64,000 bases of DNA from positions 1,488,001 through 1,552,000 of the forward strand of contig NZ_ADVG01000002.1 in the NCBI RefSeq assembly GCF_000178855.1, read 5' to 3'. The stretch is from Ktedonobacter racemifer DSM 44963. GTDB taxonomy: Bacteria; Chloroflexota; Ktedonobacteria; Ktedonobacterales; Ktedonobacteraceae. A program made the translations under genes and the position numbers. Below, one piece after another: positions 60,645-64,000 of this stretch. The notes under the pieces were generated by a model, which did not search any database, was not told where the DNA came from, and saw nothing but the letters and a program-made list of their open reading frames with translations. Within the stretch, counting starts at the first letter, position 1; each line of letters begins with the position of its first letter.

Positions 60645-63101
60645 ATGCTAGGAACAATATTAGGCCACTATCGCCTGCTAAGCGAACTGGGCCGAGGTGG
60701 TACCGCGACTGTTTATCTGGCAGAAGACATTCATCTACATCGCCAGGTCGCGGTAAAAGTCTTCGAACCCAACCACCAGGCATCCAATACAGCAGAATTC
60801 CTTGCTCATTTCACGCGAGAGGCACGCGTTCTGGCACGCCTGGACCACCCCCACATTCTCCCAGTGTATGAGTATGGCGAACAGGCTACTTGCGCCTACC
60901 TGGCTATGCCCTATATGCCCGGTGGCTCTCTTAGAGAGTATCTACAACAACACCAGGGATCACTCCCTCTTGAGCAGACACTCGCTTTTATCTATCAAGT
61001 TCTCAATGCGCTGGAATATGCTCACCAACAAGGTCTGATTCATCGCGATATTAAACCTGGCAATATCCTCTTCAAGAATGAGAAGACGCTTATGCTCTCC
61101 GATTTCGGCCTCGTCAAGATTGTAGAGCACACGGCAAATAAGTCTCTGGCAGGGGATGTCACGCACACAGATAGCTTCGCCATCAAGGGCACGCCTGATT
61201 ATATGGCGCCGGAGCAGATTCAGAGCCGGCCTGATAAAACGAGCGATATCTACTCGCTTGGTATCGTGCTCTATGAGCTGCTGACGGGTCAGCGCCCCTT
61301 CTACGCTGATGATTCAGTCGCCCTCATGGTGAGACACCTGTATGAGCCTCCACGCCCTCTCCACATACTGAACCCTGCGATCTCGCCTGAACTTGAGGCA
61401 GTAGTGCTCAAATCTCTGGAGAAAGATCCCGCGCGACGCTTCCAATCGGTTGCCGCCTTTCGCAAGGCCCTGGAAGAGGCGATTCAAACTGGAACACCTA
61501 TCAAGACACACACGAACACACCCACAGCACTGAACAATGGGACGCCACTTCCAGTAAACCCGTTCCAGACCCAGCTGGCAACCCCCATGCTGCCCAATGC
61601 TGGCAGCACGCCCTTCCGACATGTCCCTGCTCCCGCCGGATCGATGAATAGTTCACGTCCTCCATCATCCGAGATACGCCAGATACAGGAGCAGGCCACG
61701 GCCATACAGGCCCAATCTCAACCCTCAACCAGGCAGTCAACACCCGCATCTACTCTGCCGACACCTCCACCTGCGCAGAAAGCCAATCGCTTCCCGCTTT
61801 TCACCTATCTCTTTATTGGGATCGCGCTTGCCACCAGTATCGCCGCCATCCTTTACAGCACTGGCTACATCGGCAACCGCCAATCCAACACACCACAAAT
61901 CGTAACCCATACCACCCCGACCTCCATTCCTTCCACACCTACGATTGGGGGAAAACCTGCACCAGCCGCCATCACAACGGACTGTCCCGCTGGCAACGTC
62001 GCCCGGGCCGCAAGCATTCAATCGATCACACCGGGTAATCATCGCCAGGTTGTGTATATCGTCAATGAAGGTCCGGACAGCGCTCCAACCCGGGGAACAC
62101 TCAAACGCCGTGATATCGATGATAACGCCAGAGGCACACCTATCATAGGCATACCCAACCTGCATATTGACGAGGGCGAACTTACACGAGATGGTCAATG
62201 GATCACTTATATCTTGCGTACCAATGGTATCAGTCAACTCCGCCTGGTCCGCGTGGACGGGCAGGAACAACAGACGCTCTATTGTGCCCCTGCCAATACT
62301 CATATAGGCGATATGCAGCTTTCATACAATAGCCAGAACCTGGTCTTTAATCAGTACCCCAGTAATGGCGGCAAGCCATCACTCTACCAGCTCAACCTGG
62401 CTTCTGGGAAGCTACAACTTCTCCTGCAACCACAAAGTAACCTGGCGTATATGCCAGTCACCTGGCTGGACAATACCCACATCCTTTTGACCTCGTTTAT
62501 CCCTAACGCGGATGCTCCTCGCAGCGACCTGTATACATTGGATATCACGCAAGGCCCTGATCAACATGATGCCAACCTGCAAAAGCTCTTCAGCCAGAAT
62601 TGGAACTGTGGCAGTTTTGATGTGAGCTACGATACGACAAAGCTCTTTGTCGCCAGTTGCGACACCAGCAATGGACTTTCAGCCAACGAGCCAACTACAA
62701 TTAGCGTTCTGCCCTCAACGGGTGGCACTCCGCAACCCATCGCACATCTCGATCAGGTCGTCACCATGCTACGCGCCATCTCTCCCACCACGCTGCTACT
62801 CCTGGTCGAGAACGGCAGCGGGGATACCAGCAAGAACGGTCTCTGGCGGATGAATACCGATGGAACGGGCCTCACACGCCTCTCTAATGACACAACCGGC
62901 GGTCAGTCACTCTGCCCCTATTCTCAGTATGCCTGGTCGAATGTCTCACAGGATAGCAAGCTTTTTGCCTTGCAAGAGACCAATCCCCATAGCGCCAACC
63001 GCAAGATGTACTATGGACTCCTCGATACGGGCAATCTGACCGCCTTCGCGGATATCTCCGATGGCACAGATATGCGCCTCGTGGGCTGGACCCTCTACTA
63101 A
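60645..63101 (+). CDS. Ser/Thr kinase with extracellular beta-propeller-like domain
   Basis: 818 residues. Kinase domain about 5-275: LGRGGTATVYLA glycine loop, Lys38 in VAVKVF, LIHRDIKPGN (HRD 133-135), DFG 153-155 and DYMAPEQ. A Thr/Pro/Gln-rich linker (about 280-385) precedes one membrane helix (about 388-408). The outer part, about 440-818, has TolB/WD40-like repeats (ELTRDGQWITYIL, MQLSYNSQNLVFNQY, GLWRMNTDGTGLTRLS). The propeller probably senses a ligand or wall component and regulates the inner kinase. No strong ribosome site precedes the ATG. Confidence 0.9.
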   Translation: MLGTILGHYRLLSELGRGGTATVYLAEDIHLHRQVAVKVFEPNHQASNTAEFLAHFTREARVLARLDHPHILPVYEYGEQATCAYLAMPYMPGGSLREYLQQHQGSLPLEQTLAFIYQVLNALEYAHQQGLIHRDIKPGNILFKNEKTLMLSDFGLVKIVEHTANKSLAGDVTHTDSFAIKGTPDYMAPEQIQSRPDKTSDIYSLGIVLYELLTGQRPFYADDSVALMVRHLYEPPRPLHILNPAISPELEAVVLKSLEKDPARRFQSVAAFRKALEEAIQTGTPIKTHTNTPTALNNGTPLPVNPFQTQLATPMLPNAGSTPFRHVPAPAGSMNSSRPPSSEIRQIQEQATAIQAQSQPSTRQSTPASTLPTPPPAQKANRFPLFTYLFIGIALATSIAAILYSTGYIGNRQSNTPQIVTHTTPTSIPSTPTIGGKPAPAAITTDCPAGNVARAASIQSITPGNHRQVVYIVNEGPDSAPTRGTLKRRDIDDNARGTPIIGIPNLHIDEGELTRDGQWITYILRTNGISQLRLVRVDGQEQQTLYCAPANTHIGDMQLSYNSQNLVFNQYPSNGGKPSLYQLNLASGKLQLLLQPQSNLAYMPVTWLDNTHILLTSFIPNADAPRSDLYTLDITQGPDQHDANLQKLFSQNWNCGSFDVSYDTTKLFVASCDTSNGLSANEPTTISVLPSTGGTPQPIAHLDQVVTMLRAISPTTLLLLVENGSGDTSKNGLWRMNTDGTGLTRLSNDTTGGQSLCPYSQYAWSNVSQDSKLFALQETNPHSANRKMYYGLLDTGNLTAFADISDGTDMRLVGWTLY

Positions 63102-63115
63102 TTGGTACATCCGGC

Positions 63116-63220
63116 AAGTTGTAGGGTCCATGCTAGCAAGGACTCGCCCGGCCCGCGGGCCGATGCCCTGGCACAGATAAGGTCACTTCGCTCACAGTCC
63201 ATGCCAGCATAGACCCTACA
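63116..63220. repeat. Inverted pair of the AGTCC...GACCCTAC repeat
   Basis: 63116-63144 (inverted) and 63196-63220 (direct) are diverged copies of the unit at 28864-28892; facing each other they form an about 25-bp imperfect stem with a GC-rich centre (CCCGGCCCGCGGGCC). It follows the kinase stop, so it may serve as terminator. The rest of 63221-63475 shows no gene. Confidence 0.65.
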
Positions 63221-63475
63221 GGCGCTTGCTCTCTTACATTTGGGAAACACATTAATTAGTAGCAGTACATACCCACTACACTACTTGTCCGTTCCTATTT
63301 ACTCGGGTGCTTACCTGAGAGTTTTTCAGGTGCGAACTGAACATCTCTCAGGTAGACGCCGGTGCTAACCGATACTTATAATAGGACCAGGACCACAAAA
63401 GCACATCATCTGCGCAGGGTGCCGCCTTGTGGGTAGGCCCTGCCATTCTATTAATTTCCAGGAGATTCTTGAACT

Positions 63476-63853
63476 GTGAAAAAGCTGATCGCACTACTCC
63501 TCTTCTGTTGCACAGTCGCCACGCTCTTTGCGGCCTGCGCTACGGGAGGCAACACGAGCAACCTCCCCAATAGCGTCCATATGAAAGAACTGACCTTTGA
63601 ACCCGCCTCCATCACCATCCATAAAGGCGAGAAGGTCAATATTGTCAATGATGTCTCCATGGTACACGTTATCGCGAACGGGACCTGGCAGGATAACACG
63701 GCCAAGGCCCTTACCGAAAATGGCGCTCCCCAGGTCAATGTCCAATTTAATGGGAACGACAGCCAGGCCGTTGGCCCCTTTAATACCGCCGGAACCTTTC
63801 ATTTCTACTGCACCGTCCATCCAGGGATGAACCTTACCGTCGTGGTGAAATAG
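63476..63853 (+). CDS. Plastocyanin-like cupredoxin lipoprotein
   Basis: 125 residues with a GTG start (AGGAG upstream). Signal peptide with lipobox LFAAC, so it is anchored on the outer face of the membrane. The mature domain is a cupredoxin: first His in SMVHVIANG, then Cys, His and Met in HFYCTVHPGM, the four blue-copper ligands. It should bind one Cu and shuttle electrons to or from a membrane partner such as an oxidase. There is no redox partner in the window. Confidence 0.9.
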   Translation: MKKLIALLLFCCTVATLFAACATGGNTSNLPNSVHMKELTFEPASITIHKGEKVNIVNDVSMVHVIANGTWQDNTAKALTENGAPQVNVQFNGNDSQAVGPFNTAGTFHFYCTVHPGMNLTVVVK

Positions 63854-63912
63854 CTAGCAAGCAAAAAGCAGCGGGAGGGGCAAGCCCCTCCCGCTGCTTT
63901 TTGCTTGCTAGC
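63853..63912. terminator. Long perfect hairpin (28-bp stem)
   Basis: Arms 63853-63880 and 63885-63912 with loop CAAG; it begins on the last base of the cupredoxin stop. The remaining 63913-64000 shows no gene. Confidence 0.8.
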
Positions 63913-64000
63913 CGCCAGGCAACGACATATCTCAACCAAATTATAAGCCGTTTCGTATAATATAGAGAGGTTTTTTTGGGCATAAAATGGCTCATCCATT

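Noticed and set aside
1506..63912. Treating the long hairpins as MITEs or REP copies
   Set aside because: The stems do not share sequence with one another and no target duplications are seen, so they are not copies of one mobile unit.
1..64000. CRISPR array, prophage, secondary-metabolite cluster, tRNA or rRNA genes
   Set aside because: No spaced direct-repeat array, phage structural gene, synthase module or tRNA/rRNA-like sequence was found on reading both strands.

Overview
The window most resembles a chromosome of a filamentous, spore-forming Chloroflexota of the class Ktedonobacteria. The gene content points there: several Ser/Thr kinases fused to TPR or beta-propeller domains, an ISKra4-type transposase, IS607/TnpB elements, double-FHA and HEAT-repeat proteins, and a MurT/GatD pair that suggests a Gram-positive-like wall. 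The assignment rests on gene content and recalled protein similarity, with no database search. No rRNA, tRNA, CRISPR array or prophage was seen.

Layout. Positions 1-5.5 kb hold a glycosyltransferase-like/radical SAM pair, a FlgM-like protein, the lipid II flippase MurJ and an M23 wall peptidase. Positions 5.7-17 kb are a signalling block: KGG stress protein, response regulator, GAF histidine kinase, HEAT-repeat protein, membrane Ser/Thr kinase, GNAT, a Zn-ribbon/kinase/TPR protein and beside it a paralogue that has kept only a degenerate kinase N-lobe. Positions 17.7-39.7 kb are mostly metabolism: aconitase, a NadD-like nucleotidyltransferase, an FHA protein, CocE-type hydrolase, MetG, dienelactone hydrolase, acyl-CoA dehydrogenase + CitE-like lyase, LysR, an AAA-wHTH regulator, succinate-semialdehyde dehydrogenase, pentapeptide and LURP-one proteins, LOG and Nudix. 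Positions 39.7-49.9 kb are a mobile-element island: a damaged IS607 with intact TnpB, an IscB/HEARO element next to a glutamine synthetase gene, an ISKra4 element with a frameshifted transposase, and a complete IS607 (TnpA + TnpB) that splits a phosphotransferase gene in two. Positions 50-64 kb hold an ECF sigma factor, a wall cluster (D,D-carboxypeptidase, MurT, GatD, phosphodiester glycosidase), two different prolyl-tRNA synthetases with a proline T-box leader, a kinase with a beta-propeller-like C-terminus and a cupredoxin lipoprotein.

The most striking non-genic feature is a set of 24 very long, nearly always perfect hairpins (most stems 20-34 bp, short loops) at gene ends. Each has its own unrelated stem sequence, and several begin within two bases of a stop codon. 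A short GC-rich module resembling GCGCCTGCGGCGCTC sits at the foot of several of them. They probably act as (often bidirectional) terminators, but their length, perfection and sequence diversity are unusual. The second theme is RNA-guided nucleases: three candidate omega-RNA/nuclease units lie within 10 kb, and one of them carries a predicted guide against the host gene that it interrupts.
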